Below, piece by piece: positions 36,220 through 44,515 of a stretch of DNA of 64,000 nt (the first letter of the stretch is position 1; each line of letters begins with the position of its first letter). Position numbers and translations under genes: made by a program. The notes under the pieces are model-generated. The model was given only the letters and a program-made list of their open reading frames with translations, made no database searches and was not told where the DNA came from. Origin of the DNA: an uncultured Bacteroidales bacterium (GTDB taxonomy: Bacteria; Bacteroidota; Bacteroidia; Bacteroidales; Muribaculaceae); NCBI GenBank assembly GCA_902800715.1, contig CADCFN010000002.1, positions 248,001-312,000 on the forward strand, in the 5' to 3' direction.

Positions 36220-36705
36220 TTAACCTTCAGGATAGACGAGGTTTTCGGGCTGGATGTCTATAAGGATTTCGAAGTAGAATTTGCGGGCTTCCCATTTAGC
36301 CATGGGCAGGTTGTTGAGCATATAGTTGCCGCAGTCATGGGCATTGGCTCCTGGAATATCACTGTCAAATTCAGCTATCCACTTGAAGAGTTCCTGCATC
36401 AGGGGTACGATGTCACGGCTCTCGAGGTCACCCTTAAGCAGAAGGGAATTGCCTGTGCAACAGCCCATGGGACCCCAATAAATGACCTTGTCACCCCAGG
36501 TTTTGTGATTGCGCAGATAGGTGACAGCAAGGTGTTCGATAGTGTGCAGAGCGCTCTGGCTGACAGCAGGCTCTCGGTTAGGCTCCTTCATGCGGATATC
36601 AAACGTGGTGATAACGTCACCACCCTCAAGGTAATCCTTGTGAGACACATAGATGCCACGCAACAACCTCGTGTGGTCTATCTTGAAACTTGCAATCTTT
36701 TCCAT
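36220..36705 (-). CDS. luxS: S-ribosylhomocysteine lyase (AI-2 synthase)
   Basis: 161 residues, usual length. The Fe/Zn ligands appear as HTIEH (about residues 54-58) and the Cys of HDCGN (about 123-127); a second conserved Cys lies in GPMGCCTGN. LuxS splits S-ribosylhomocysteine into homocysteine and DPD, the precursor of AI-2. It lies 16 bp after the mtnN stop, whose product supplies its substrate. Confidence 0.96.
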   Translation of the reverse strand: MEKIASFKIDHTRLLRGIYVSHKDYLEGGDVITTFDIRMKEPNREPAVSQSALHTIEHLAVTYLRNHKTWGDKVIYWGPMGCCTGNSLLLKGDLESRDIVPLMQELFKWIAEFDSDIPGANAHDCGNYMLNNLPMAKWEARKFYFEILIDIQPENLVYPEG

Positions 36706-36721
36706 TTCAGTTTTCAGTTAG

Positions 36722-37399
36722 TTACAGGCTATTGATGATGTCTTGTACCAGCTTGAAAGTCTCACGGGGCGCATCGGTCCAGAAGTCAAGGTATTGACGG
36801 GTGTTGTCGTGACTGGCTCCAGGAGAGTCACTGATGACACGCAGGGCAAGGAACGGCACCTTGCACAGGTAGCATACCTGAGATATGGCTCCCGACTCCA
36901 TATCAACCGCCAGGGCATCAGCAAAGTTACCCTTGATGCGAGCCACGTCCTCCTTCTTGTCAACAAACCAGTCACCCGAGCAGATGAGACCCTTGTGAAT
37001 GCCCTCACGCTCAGGGATAAGGTCGAGCAGCCGTGAAGAGCCCTCGAAATACAGTGGAAGGCCCTGTACTCGGCCTAAGTCACTCTCAGGACCACACCAC
37101 ACATCGTGATAGGCAACACGTGCACCTGCCACGACGTCCATGACATTCACCGACAAGTCGGCACCGCCAGCAACACCGCTGTTGATGACGTAATGAGGCG
37201 CGAAGTGGTTGACAAGCATCAATGCACCCATTGCGGCATTGACCTTGCCGATTCCGCATTGCATTACCATCACATCGTGGACGCCGATTGTGCCACGATG
37301 GAATTCCAAGCCGCCCATGCGACTCTCTTCACTGTCATGGAGCAAAGGCAGGAGCAGGTCAAGTTCCTTGCGCATCGCTACTATGATTCCAATCTTCAT
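36722..37399 (-). CDS. mtnN: 5'-methylthioadenosine/S-adenosylhomocysteine nucleosidase
   Basis: 225 residues of the PNP/UDP phosphorylase fold: MKIGIIVAMRKELDLLL at the start, the GIGKVNAAMG and NSGVAGGAD loops, VDMESGAIS with the ribose-binding MExE-like Glu, and the catalytic Asp in VISDSPG near residue 197. It removes adenine from S-adenosylhomocysteine and methylthioadenosine. Upstream of luxS in a two-gene operon that completes the activated-methyl cycle branch leading to AI-2. Confidence 0.93.
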   Translation of the reverse strand: MKIGIIVAMRKELDLLLPLLHDSEESRMGGLEFHRGTIGVHDVMVMQCGIGKVNAAMGALMLVNHFAPHYVINSGVAGGADLSVNVMDVVAGARVAYHDVWCGPESDLGRVQGLPLYFEGSSRLLDLIPEREGIHKGLICSGDWFVDKKEDVARIKGNFADALAVDMESGAISQVCYLCKVPFLALRVISDSPGASHDNTRQYLDFWTDAPRETFKLVQDIINSL

Positions 37400-37459
37400 A
37401 ATTCGTTTGTTTTGTTAATAAACCAAAAGGCTTTAAAGCTGTTTCGAGTTAAATCAAGA

Positions 37460-37467
37460 CAAAGGTA
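37460..37467 (-). promoter_or_regulatory. mtnN-luxS -7 promoter element
   Basis: Reverse strand TACCTTTG, exact TAnnTTTG, about 60 nt upstream of the mtnN ATG; no -33 seen. Confidence 0.5.
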
Positions 37468-37531
37468 ATGCTTTATTTGAGACGATTCACGAAAAATTTC
37501 CGTAATTTTTCAAAAAAAAGAATCATTATCA

Positions 37532-37561
37532 TTGATTCATTAAAAATTCTCAGTAATTTTG
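37532..37561 (+). promoter_or_regulatory. Promoter of the first C10 protease gene
   Basis: TTG (37532-37534), 19-nt spacer, TAATTTTG (37554-37561). Confidence 0.7.
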
Positions 37562-37615
37562 GCAACGATTATCAATTAACATCCATCATTATTAACCCAT
37601 TTATAATTAAAACCA

Positions 37616-39277
37616 ATGAAAATCAAGAAATTCATTAGTTCTTGTTTACTGGGCGCACTAGCGATGGTATCGCTACAAGCCAGCGCCAACAACATTGACG
37701 CCAACAGTGCTCGTGAAGTAGCTAACAGCTTCCTCAAACTTCAATCCGCCTCAACCCACTCATTCAAGGCTGCATCTCTTGCCGACCTGAGATTGGTTCA
37801 CGCTGAGCCTTCCAAAACCGTTACCGAAGCCAAAACCTATTACGCCTTCAATGTCAAAGGTGGTGGCTTTGTCATCGTTGCAGGTGAAGACCGTGCCAAC
37901 CAGATACTTGGTTATAGTGACCATGGCCATCTGGACTTCAACAATCTGCCCGACAATTTCAAAGCTCTGTTGGGTAGCTATCAAGAAGAAATTGAGTACC
38001 TGCAAGCCCATCCCGGACTGGATGTCTCTCCCGCAATTCGCACCTATCGTGGCAATGGCGTTCAACCCCTCATCAAGGCCATTTGGGGTCAAGAGCTGCC
38101 CTATTATCTGCAATGTCCTGTCTATCAGAACGAATACTGCGCAGTGGGATGTATCGCCACCGCAATGAGCCAAGTCATGTACTACTGGAAATACCCGACC
38201 ACAAGTCCCTCGCTGAATTCCTACTACTGCTATGAAATCAGCCAGACCGTTCCGTCGTTGCCTGAGACCACATTTGAATACAGCAAGATGCTCACCAGTT
38301 ACTGCCACTGGGATTTTGACCTGAAAACCCTGGTTCAGGACACTTATACCGATGAACAGGCACAAGCCGTCGCCAAGCTTGCCCGCTATTGTGGTCAGGC
38401 CGTGAGAATGGAGTATCACCCTGATGGCAGTGGCGCCTATACTAGCCAGCAGCTATCAGGCATGAAGAAATTCGGTTACAGCAACAATGCCAAGGATGTC
38501 ACCCGCAGCAGTTGGTGGTACGAGAACTACACAACAGCAGAATGGGAAGCCTTGATTAAGGCCGAACTCGACGCACGTCGCCCCATCCTGTACTCTGCCA
38601 ATGACATCAACGCCGGCGGCCATGCCTTTGTGTGCGACGGATATGACAACACCGGCATGTTCCATTTCAACTTCGGTTGGTATGGTACATGCGATGGTTG
38701 GTACACGTCATCGGCATTGAATATGACTCATCGCGACGGTGAGGAGTTGCATTTCAACTACGACCATGAGATGCTCACCGGTGTCGAGCCTTCCAGTTAT
38801 TGCGTCATCATGGCCGACGGGCTTGCTTCACCCGATAACCTGCTCGTTTTGGGCGAGGACATGACTGTTGAGGCCTATCAAGTAAATATCCACACGACTA
38901 GTGCCACAGTCAAGATGGTCTTTGATATCACTGATGCCAGCGGTAAGGTTTTGGCTAACTGCCAGCCTTTCACTATCAATGTAGCCGATTATGAGCAAGA
39001 CAGCAATCTTGATGCAGTGTTCACCCTGCCCACTACACTGGGACAGGGTGCATACAAAGTCTGCTTTGGCTATTATCCCAATGGAGGCCGTCAGCCGTTA
39101 CAGATTGACTGCGGCAGCTTGACGCTTAACGTCATTGGGCACCTGGCCAAACTCAATGCTCCGTTTACCATCGACGACGCAACCCTGTCAATTGATTATC
39201 TGCTTGATGGCACACATCCCAATCTGAGCATCGAAGACGTGGTTCTGTTTCTCGACACGATGCTTGCCGGGGAATAA
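37616..39277 (+). CDS. Secreted C10 family cysteine protease (streptopain type) with dockerin-like tail
   Basis: 553 residues. Signal peptide (MKIKKFISSCLLGALAMVSL, QASA). A Spi-like propeptide follows (KTYYAFNVKGGGFVIVAGED...ILGYSDHG, about 60-125). The peptidase domain has catalytic Cys in AVGCIATAMSQVMYYW (about 180) and His in GGHAFVCDGYD (about 338), with the family WYGTCDGWYTSS loop. A beta-sandwich comes next (about 405-510). The last 40 residues, TIDDATLSIDYLLDG and SIEDVVLFLDTMLAGE, look like the two helix halves of a dockerin whose Asp-rich calcium loops are gone. Related to SpeB and to prtT/interpain-type proteases of Bacteroidales. Own promoter and terminator. Confidence 0.9.
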   Translation: MKIKKFISSCLLGALAMVSLQASANNIDANSAREVANSFLKLQSASTHSFKAASLADLRLVHAEPSKTVTEAKTYYAFNVKGGGFVIVAGEDRANQILGYSDHGHLDFNNLPDNFKALLGSYQEEIEYLQAHPGLDVSPAIRTYRGNGVQPLIKAIWGQELPYYLQCPVYQNEYCAVGCIATAMSQVMYYWKYPTTSPSLNSYYCYEISQTVPSLPETTFEYSKMLTSYCHWDFDLKTLVQDTYTDEQAQAVAKLARYCGQAVRMEYHPDGSGAYTSQQLSGMKKFGYSNNAKDVTRSSWWYENYTTAEWEALIKAELDARRPILYSANDINAGGHAFVCDGYDNTGMFHFNFGWYGTCDGWYTSSALNMTHRDGEELHFNYDHEMLTGVEPSSYCVIMADGLASPDNLLVLGEDMTVEAYQVNIHTTSATVKMVFDITDASGKVLANCQPFTINVADYEQDSNLDAVFTLPTTLGQGAYKVCFGYYPNGGRQPLQIDCGSLTLNVIGHLAKLNAPFTIDDATLSIDYLLDGTHPNLSIEDVVLFLDTMLAGE

Positions 39278-39302
39278 TTAATAACTCCCTATATCACCTT
39301 AA

Positions 39303-39338
39303 GGCAGATCTGTTTATGATGGCAGATCTGCCGTTTTT
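39303..39338 (+). terminator. Rho-independent terminator after first C10 protease
   Basis: GGCAGATCTG (39303-39312) / CAGATCTGCC (39323-39332), perfect stem, then GTTTTT. Confidence 0.85.
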
Positions 39339-39372
39339 ATGTTATCGTTTCACAAAAAAACTGCATAAAAGG

Positions 39373-39402
39373 TTGTAAAACCGAAAAAAGATGTTAATTT
39401 TG
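39373..39402 (+). promoter_or_regulatory. Promoter of the second C10 protease gene
   Basis: TTG (39373-39375), 19-nt spacer, TAATTTTG (39395-39402); about 80 nt of leader with a small CCCC/GGGG-containing hairpin possibility. Confidence 0.7.
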
Positions 39403-39489
39403 CGTGGTGGTTACCCGTATACGCCCCAACGATTATGCTGGCCGACGGGGTCTACACCTATCATTATTCACTAATTTAAACCAAAAACT

Positions 39490-40887
39490 ATGAACTTTAA
39501 AACTTCCTTAACCCTGCTGGCAGCCATGGGCTTGATGGCGTTTAACGCTACCAGCGGCAATGTTGACGCTGAAGCTGCCCGCGCTGCAGCTGCCAAGTTT
39601 CTTGTGAAGAACAAGACTGCTACTTTCAACAGCAGTGCTGCTCCTAACCTCAAACTGACCCACACCGAGGCATCGAGTGTGGAAGGCAACGCCTTCTACG
39701 TGTTTAACATCGACGGCGGCGGCTGGATTGTCATGGCTGGCTATGACGGCGCCAAGCAGGTACTTGCCTACGGCGACAAGGGCAGCCTCGACGCCAACGA
39801 CCTGCCCGGTAACATGAAGGGTTACCTGAATATGCTCAAGGGCCAGATTGAAACCGCACAGGCCTACAAGGGCGAAACCGTTCCGGCGAAGCTCACCAAG
39901 CGTGCTACCGCTGTCGGGCCGCTGCTCAAGACCGACTGGTCACAAGGCGAACCCATGAACCGCCTGTGTCCGAAGAACGGTGCCGGACAAACCACCTCGG
40001 TGGGTTGCGGACCGCTCGCCATGGCACAAATCATGTACTATTGGAAATATCCCAACGAGGTATCGGCAGTCCCCGGCTACTCGATTTCCTGGAGCCAGTA
40101 CATGAGTGAATTGCCCGCTACCACATTTGACTACAGCCTGATGCTTGACAACTACTACACCCATAACCCCGAAACCGGCAACCCCACGGGTTATGTAGCG
40201 TTTACCGAGGAGCAGGCCAATGAAGTAGCCAAGCTGTGCCGCTATTGCGGACAAGCCTGCAAGGCACGCTACGGCAATGCCAATGAAACATCAACCGGCT
40301 CTTACACCTACGACCAGCGCGACGCCTTTAAAATGTTCGGCTACAACGAGGACATGCAGCTGATTGGCAAAGACCCCTCCTACTACTGCTCGAACAACAA
40401 CAAGTATTCCATTGAGGAATGGATTGAACTTATCAATATCGAGTTGGCAGCCGGTCGTCCCATCCCCTACCACGACCTGTATGAAGGTCATGCTTGGGTG
40501 CTTGACGGCATTGATGCCGATGGCAGAGTACACATGAACTGGGGCTTTAATGGCAGGTTCAACGGCTGGTTTGAAATCGACGCTCTTGTCTTCCATCCTT
40601 ACGGTGATGATGAGGTGTGGGACTTCAGCCAGGGCAGCAACGGCGGCAACGAGATGATTATCGGCATGTACCCCTATGAGGGTTACGTAATCCCCGGCGA
40701 TGATGAAGTGCTGATTGGCGACGTTGACAATGACGGCGAGGTGACCATCGGTGACGTGAGCGCCCTGACAGACTACCTTCTCACCGGTGATGCAAGCGGC
40801 ATCAACCTTGATGCTGCCGACATTGATAGTGACAACAATGTTTCTATCGGTGACGTAAGCGCTTTGATTGACAAGCTGCTTAGCTGA
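39490..40887 (+). CDS. Secreted C10 family cysteine protease with type I dockerin
   Basis: 465 residues. Signal peptide (MNFKTSLTLLAAMGLMAFNA, TSG), Spi-like propeptide (NAFYVFNIDGGGWIVMAGYD, about 72-91), peptidase domain with catalytic Cys in TSVGCGPLAMAQIMYYW (about 175) and His in EGHAWVLDGID (about 335), then a complete dockerin: DVDNDGEVTIGDVSAL and DIDSDNNVSIGDVSAL with both calcium loops. It lacks the extra beta-sandwich of the neighbouring C10 protease. The pair looks like a tandem duplication with C-terminal divergence. Transcribed alone. Confidence 0.92.
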   Translation: MNFKTSLTLLAAMGLMAFNATSGNVDAEAARAAAAKFLVKNKTATFNSSAAPNLKLTHTEASSVEGNAFYVFNIDGGGWIVMAGYDGAKQVLAYGDKGSLDANDLPGNMKGYLNMLKGQIETAQAYKGETVPAKLTKRATAVGPLLKTDWSQGEPMNRLCPKNGAGQTTSVGCGPLAMAQIMYYWKYPNEVSAVPGYSISWSQYMSELPATTFDYSLMLDNYYTHNPETGNPTGYVAFTEEQANEVAKLCRYCGQACKARYGNANETSTGSYTYDQRDAFKMFGYNEDMQLIGKDPSYYCSNNNKYSIEEWIELINIELAAGRPIPYHDLYEGHAWVLDGIDADGRVHMNWGFNGRFNGWFEIDALVFHPYGDDEVWDFSQGSNGGNEMIIGMYPYEGYVIPGDDEVLIGDVDNDGEVTIGDVSALTDYLLTGDASGINLDAADIDSDNNVSIGDVSALIDKLLS

Positions 40888-40916
40888 TAATCGATTTACA
40901 TTAGACTGATTTTATT

Positions 40917-40952
40917 GTAGGAACGCTACTTTTTCAGCGTCCCTACTTTTTT
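40917..40952 (+). terminator. Rho-independent terminator after second C10 protease
   Basis: GTAGGAACGCT (40917-40927) / AGCGTCCCTAC (40936-40946) with one mismatch, then six T. Confidence 0.85.
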
Positions 40953-40987
40953 ATTGCCCATCGGTTAAAAGTTTCAGAAATATTGTT

Positions 40988-40995
40988 TACCTTTG
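40988..40995 (+). promoter_or_regulatory. -7 promoter element of the small-membrane-protein/dxs/trk unit
   Basis: TACCTTTG, exact TAnnTTTG, 26 nt upstream of the ATG at 41022. Confidence 0.55.
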
Positions 40996-41021
40996 CAGAT
41001 TAGACAATTCTTAAAGAGGAC

Positions 41022-41195
41022 ATGAGTACCGGCAATATCATACGCTTCGCTTGCATCCTGCTCCTGTGGCTGGGACTGTGCTGGCTGCTGCTCACTCGGG
41101 CAGCGAGAATAGACTTCATGGTGATTTTCACCATTGTGGCCTCGGGAATCATTGTGTTTGTACCCCTCTATAAGAAGTATATAAGAAAGAAATAA
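41022..41195 (+). CDS. Small two-helix membrane protein upstream of dxs
   Basis: 57 residues (MSTGNIIRFACILLLWLGLC... to KKYIRKK), with two predicted transmembrane helices (about 7-24 and 32-49) and a basic C-terminus. Preceded by AGAGGA as ribosome binding site and by its own -7 promoter element, and it ends 14 bp before the dxs ATG, all of which support a real gene. No family recognised; small hydrophobic ORFs of this kind are easily missed. Likely cotranscribed with dxs. Confidence 0.7.
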   Translation: MSTGNIIRFACILLLWLGLCWLLLTRAARIDFMVIFTIVASGIIVFVPLYKKYIRKK

Positions 41196-41209
41196 TCTGA
41201 CCTATCACC

Positions 41210-43132
41210 ATGACAACAAAACCATATATACAAGAACACTGCCCGCTGCTGGCACAAATCGACAGTCCTGCCGACCTGCGCAAGTTGGATATCGACCAAC
41301 TGCCGCAGGTGTGCCATGAACTGCGGCAATATATGATACACGAGCTGTCAAGCAATCCCGGCCATTTTGCATCCAGCATGGGTGCTGTCGAGATTGTGGT
41401 GGCGTTGCATTATGTGTTTAACACGCCGGACGACCGCCTGGTGTGGGACGTGGGCCATCAGGCCTATGCCCACAAGATTCTGACGGGACGGCGCGACCAG
41501 TTTGACGACAACCGCAAGTTGGATGGTCTTAGCGGTTTTCCCAATCCCGCCGAGAGCGAGTATGATACCTTTACAGCCGGTCACGCGTCCAACTCCATCT
41601 CGGCTGCGCTAGGTATGGCGATAGCTGCCGAGTTGCAGCACAACCGTCAGCGCAAGGTCGTGGCAGTCATCGGCGACGCGAGCATCAGCGGCGGTTTGGC
41701 ATTTGAAGGCATCAACAATGCTGCGACCAATCCCAATAACCTGATTATCGTCTTGAATGACAACGATATGGCGATTGATGCCAACGTCGGCGCCCTGAGT
41801 GGCTACATGAGCGACCTGCACACGTCACGCCGCTATAACAAGTTGCGCTATAAGACCTACCAGTTCCTGCGTCGCCACAATGTCATCAATGACAACCGCA
41901 AGGGACTGATTATGCGTTTCAGCAACGCGCTCAAATCGTTGTTCTCAGGCCAACAGAATATCTTTGAAGGCTTGAATATCCGCTACTTCGGGCTCTATGA
42001 CGGTCATGACGTGAAGCGTCTGGTAAAAGTCTTCGGCGAGATTAAGGACATGACCGGTCCCAAACTGATACATGTGCGCACCATCAAGGGCAAAGGCTTT
42101 GCCGCTGCCGAAGCCGATCCCGCCACATGGCATGCCCCCGGCAAATTTGACGAGGAAACCGGTGAACGCGCCAAGGGCAGCAAGGGCGGCCCCCTCAAGT
42201 ATCAGGACGTATTCGGCAAAACACTGGTTGAACTTGCCGAACAGAACGATAAGATTGTAGGCATCACTGCAGCTATGCCCAGTGGCACATCAATGTCGCT
42301 GATGTTGGAGAAGATGCCCACCCGCGCCTTTGACGTGGGCATTAGCGAGGGCCATGCCGTGACTTTTGCCGGAGGACTTGCCAAAGACGGCATGCATCCC
42401 TATTGTGCCATTTACAGTACCTTCCTGCAACGAGGTTACGACTCCATCATCCACGATGTTGCCATCCAAGGCTTGCCAGTGACTTTCTGCATCGACCGTG
42501 GCGGTATTGTTGGCGAGGACGGTGTGACGCACCATGGTCTGTTTGACCTGGCCTATCTGCGCTGCATCCCCGGTATGACCATAACGTCGCCGATTAATGA
42601 GCATGACCTGCGCAACCTCATGTTCACGGCACAGCAGGACGGCGTGGGTCCGTTTGCCATCCGTTATCCGCGTGGCAAGGGTGTTCTCGCCGAGTGGAAA
42701 AACGAGATGCAGGTGCTGCCTATCGGTCGCGGACGTTGTATGAGCGAGGGCGAAGGCGTGGCGGTGCTCAGCATCGGTCACATCGGCAATGAGGTCATCG
42801 AGGTGGTCAAGCGTCTTGCCGAGCGTGGCATCAAGGTGGGCCATTACGACATGATTTTTGTCAAGCCCATTGACGGTGAAATCCTTGAAGAAGCCACCAA
42901 CCGTTATCACAGCATCATCACCATCGAGGACGGAACCGTTGTCGGCGGCATGGGGTCGGCTGTTGCCGAGTGGATGGCCGACCACAAGAAGACCAACCGC
43001 TTGAAGATGCTGGGTGTACAAGACGAATTTGTACATCAGGGAACCGTTGCAGAACTGTATGAACGGTGTGGCATGGATGGCGCTTCACTGGAGAAAGCCA
43101 TTCTTGAACTGTTGGAAGCAAAGAATACATGA
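41210..43132 (+). CDS. dxs: 1-deoxy-D-xylulose-5-phosphate synthase
   Basis: 640 residues, full length. Thiamine diphosphate enzyme of the MEP isoprenoid pathway, condensing pyruvate and glyceraldehyde 3-phosphate. Motifs: VWDVGHQAYAHKILTGR, GHASNSISAALGMA, the TPP-binding GDASISGGLAFEGINNA (Ala-Ser where E. coli has Gly-Ala), the central domain catalytic DRGGIVGEDGVTHHG, and the transketolase C-terminal domain. Second gene of the unit with the small membrane protein; trkA follows after 45 bp. Confidence 0.96.
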   Translation: MTTKPYIQEHCPLLAQIDSPADLRKLDIDQLPQVCHELRQYMIHELSSNPGHFASSMGAVEIVVALHYVFNTPDDRLVWDVGHQAYAHKILTGRRDQFDDNRKLDGLSGFPNPAESEYDTFTAGHASNSISAALGMAIAAELQHNRQRKVVAVIGDASISGGLAFEGINNAATNPNNLIIVLNDNDMAIDANVGALSGYMSDLHTSRRYNKLRYKTYQFLRRHNVINDNRKGLIMRFSNALKSLFSGQQNIFEGLNIRYFGLYDGHDVKRLVKVFGEIKDMTGPKLIHVRTIKGKGFAAAEADPATWHAPGKFDEETGERAKGSKGGPLKYQDVFGKTLVELAEQNDKIVGITAAMPSGTSMSLMLEKMPTRAFDVGISEGHAVTFAGGLAKDGMHPYCAIYSTFLQRGYDSIIHDVAIQGLPVTFCIDRGGIVGEDGVTHHGLFDLAYLRCIPGMTITSPINEHDLRNLMFTAQQDGVGPFAIRYPRGKGVLAEWKNEMQVLPIGRGRCMSEGEGVAVLSIGHIGNEVIEVVKRLAERGIKVGHYDMIFVKPIDGEILEEATNRYHSIITIEDGTVVGGMGSAVAEWMADHKKTNRLKMLGVQDEFVHQGTVAELYERCGMDGASLEKAILELLEAKNT

Positions 43133-43177
43133 GATGCCAGTAGTTGTGTCTCAAAACTGAAATTTAAGTTATAGACA

Positions 43178-44509
43178 ATGAGAATCGTTATTGCCGGCGC
43201 AGGAGAAGTCGGAACCCATTTGGCTAAGATGCTCAGCAACGAGGAGCAGGATATCATCGTCATGGACGTTGAGAACCGTAAACTCGAACCCCTCGAGAAT
43301 TACAATCTGCTGACTCATCAGGGCAGTGCCATCTCGTTCAGTGATTTGAACGCCATTAAAACTGGTTTATGCGACCTGTTTATCGCTGTGACCAAGAGCG
43401 AGGCACGAAATATCCTGGCTTGCTCGATGGCCAAGCGTTTGGGTGCCAAGAAAACTGTAGCGCGCCTAGACAATGACGAGTTTTTCAATCCAAAATGGCG
43501 CGAGCACATCAACAACCTGGGTATCGACCACCTCATTTATCCCGAGATGCTTGCTGCCAAAGAAATCAGCAGTGCCTTGAAACGAACATGGGCCCGCAAC
43601 TGGTTTGAACTATTTGACGGTGAGCTGATTGTGGTGGGCGTAAAAATCCGTTCCAACGCCCGCATCGTCAACCAAATGCTCAAGGACGTTTCCAACATCA
43701 GCCACTTCCTGCATGTGTCGGCCATCAAGCGCAACCGCGAGATTATCATCCCCCGTGGTGATGACCGAGTGCTGGAAAACGACATCATCTACATTGCCAC
43801 GACGCGCGACCACATCGACGAGGTGCGCGACGTGTGCGGCAAAGTACAGACTACCGTTGACAATGTGCTGATTGTGGGCGGTAACGACATTGCCGAGCAG
43901 CTCATCAAGCGCTTGGGCAAGACTGTGGACATCAAAATCATCGAACAGGATATGCAGCGTTGCGACGAACTCGCCCAGCGTTATCCCAACTGCAAACTGG
44001 TGCAGGGTAACTTCAGCGACACTGAACTGAGCGAGGAAGAGAGCGTGAGCAACTATGACGCTTTCATTGCACTGGGTGAAAACAGTGCCGTGAATATGAT
44101 GGCCTGTATGATAGCCAAGACCAACGGCGTGCCCAAAACCATCGCCCAAGTCGAAGATATCCAGTTCATCAACGAGGCCGAGGCCCTCAATATCGGCACC
44201 ATCGTCAACAAGAAGCTGCTGGCATCGAGCCGCATCTACCAAATTATGATTGACGCAGATGAGGACAATGCCCGCTGTCTCGCCCTTGCCGATGCCGAGG
44301 TTGCCGAAGTCATTGTACAAGAGGGTGACCGCGTCACCCGTGCCCCGGTTAAAAACCTGAAACTCAGCCGTGACTTCACTATTGCCGGACTCGTGCGCGA
44401 TGGCAAAGGCCAACTCGTTGACGGTAACACGGTTATCCAGGCTGGAGACCATGTGGTGGTATTCTGCCTGCAAGGCGCCATTCATAAACTTGACAAATAC
44501 TTCTCGTGA
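43178..44509 (+). CDS. trkA: Trk potassium uptake regulatory subunit TrkA
   Basis: 443 residues with duplicated RCK architecture: Rossmann domain 1 with MRIVIAGAGEVGTHLA, a TrkA_C domain (about 140-220), Rossmann domain 2 with NVLIVGGNDIAEQLIKRLG (about 228-246) and a second TrkA_C. Binds nucleotides (NAD/ATP) on the cytoplasmic face and gates TrkH. Ends 6 bp before trkH, so they form one operon. Confidence 0.95.
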   Translation: MRIVIAGAGEVGTHLAKMLSNEEQDIIVMDVENRKLEPLENYNLLTHQGSAISFSDLNAIKTGLCDLFIAVTKSEARNILACSMAKRLGAKKTVARLDNDEFFNPKWREHINNLGIDHLIYPEMLAAKEISSALKRTWARNWFELFDGELIVVGVKIRSNARIVNQMLKDVSNISHFLHVSAIKRNREIIIPRGDDRVLENDIIYIATTRDHIDEVRDVCGKVQTTVDNVLIVGGNDIAEQLIKRLGKTVDIKIIEQDMQRCDELAQRYPNCKLVQGNFSDTELSEEESVSNYDAFIALGENSAVNMMACMIAKTNGVPKTIAQVEDIQFINEAEALNIGTIVNKKLLASSRIYQIMIDADEDNARCLALADAEVAEVIVQEGDRVTRAPVKNLKLSRDFTIAGLVRDGKGQLVDGNTVIQAGDHVVVFCLQGAIHKLDKYFS

Positions 44510-44515
44510 TACGAT

